Assembly: GCA_002411515.1 (NCBI GenBank)
Contig: DHTF01000066.1
Coordinates: forward strand, 41,448-48,234
Length of the DNA stretch: 6,787 nucleotides
DNA from: Proteiniphilum sp. UBA5267
Lineage (GTDB): Bacteria; Bacteroidota; Bacteroidia; Bacteroidales; Dysgonomonadaceae
Reading direction: 5' to 3'
Shown here: positions 6,461 through 6,787 of the stretch, piece by piece
How the letters are laid out: each line of letters opens with the position of its first letter
Numbering within the stretch: the stretch's first letter is position 1
Notes under the pieces: generated by a model
Seen by the model: the letters and a program-made list of their open reading frames with translations, nothing else
Database searches by the model: none
Told to the model about the DNA's origin: nothing
Made by a program: the position numbers and the translations under genes

Positions 6461-6787
<327 letters not shown>

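Overview
The window looks like chromosomal DNA from a member of the Bacteroidota, probably the order Bacteroidales. The signs are an outer-membrane TonB-dependent receptor with an N-terminal carboxypeptidase-regulatory-like domain, TAnnTTTG-type -7 promoter elements instead of TATAAT, and start codons preceded by A/T-rich DNA with little or no Shine-Dalgarno sequence. The genus cannot be fixed from the sequence alone.

Layout: positions 1-345 are an A/T-rich non-coding region with several inverted repeats and a possible leftward promoter. Positions 346-3870 hold three co-directional genes: a DUF892/YciE-type ferritin-like protein with a long charged N-terminal tail, a large-subunit (HPII/KatE-type) heme catalase, and a small DUF2383/PA2169-type four-helix-bundle protein. 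The gaps are 63 and 90 bases, and a strong intrinsic terminator follows the third gene, so the three very likely form one transcription unit. A separate gene at 4082-6460 encodes a 792-residue TonB-dependent receptor with its own probable promoter and a 13-base direct repeat in its leader. The window ends inside a type I glyceraldehyde-3-phosphate dehydrogenase gene (37 codons present), preceded by a convincing Bacteroidota promoter.

How they may work together: the three-gene unit reads as a stress-protection cassette, with a peroxide-destroying catalase between two different ferritin-like helical-bundle proteins. It recalls the enterobacterial yciGFE-katN operon, where DUF892 proteins sit beside a manganese catalase; here a heme catalase takes that place. 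The receptor and the dehydrogenase appear to be independent neighbours. All four complete genes look intact. No RNA gene, mobile element or CRISPR array was seen.
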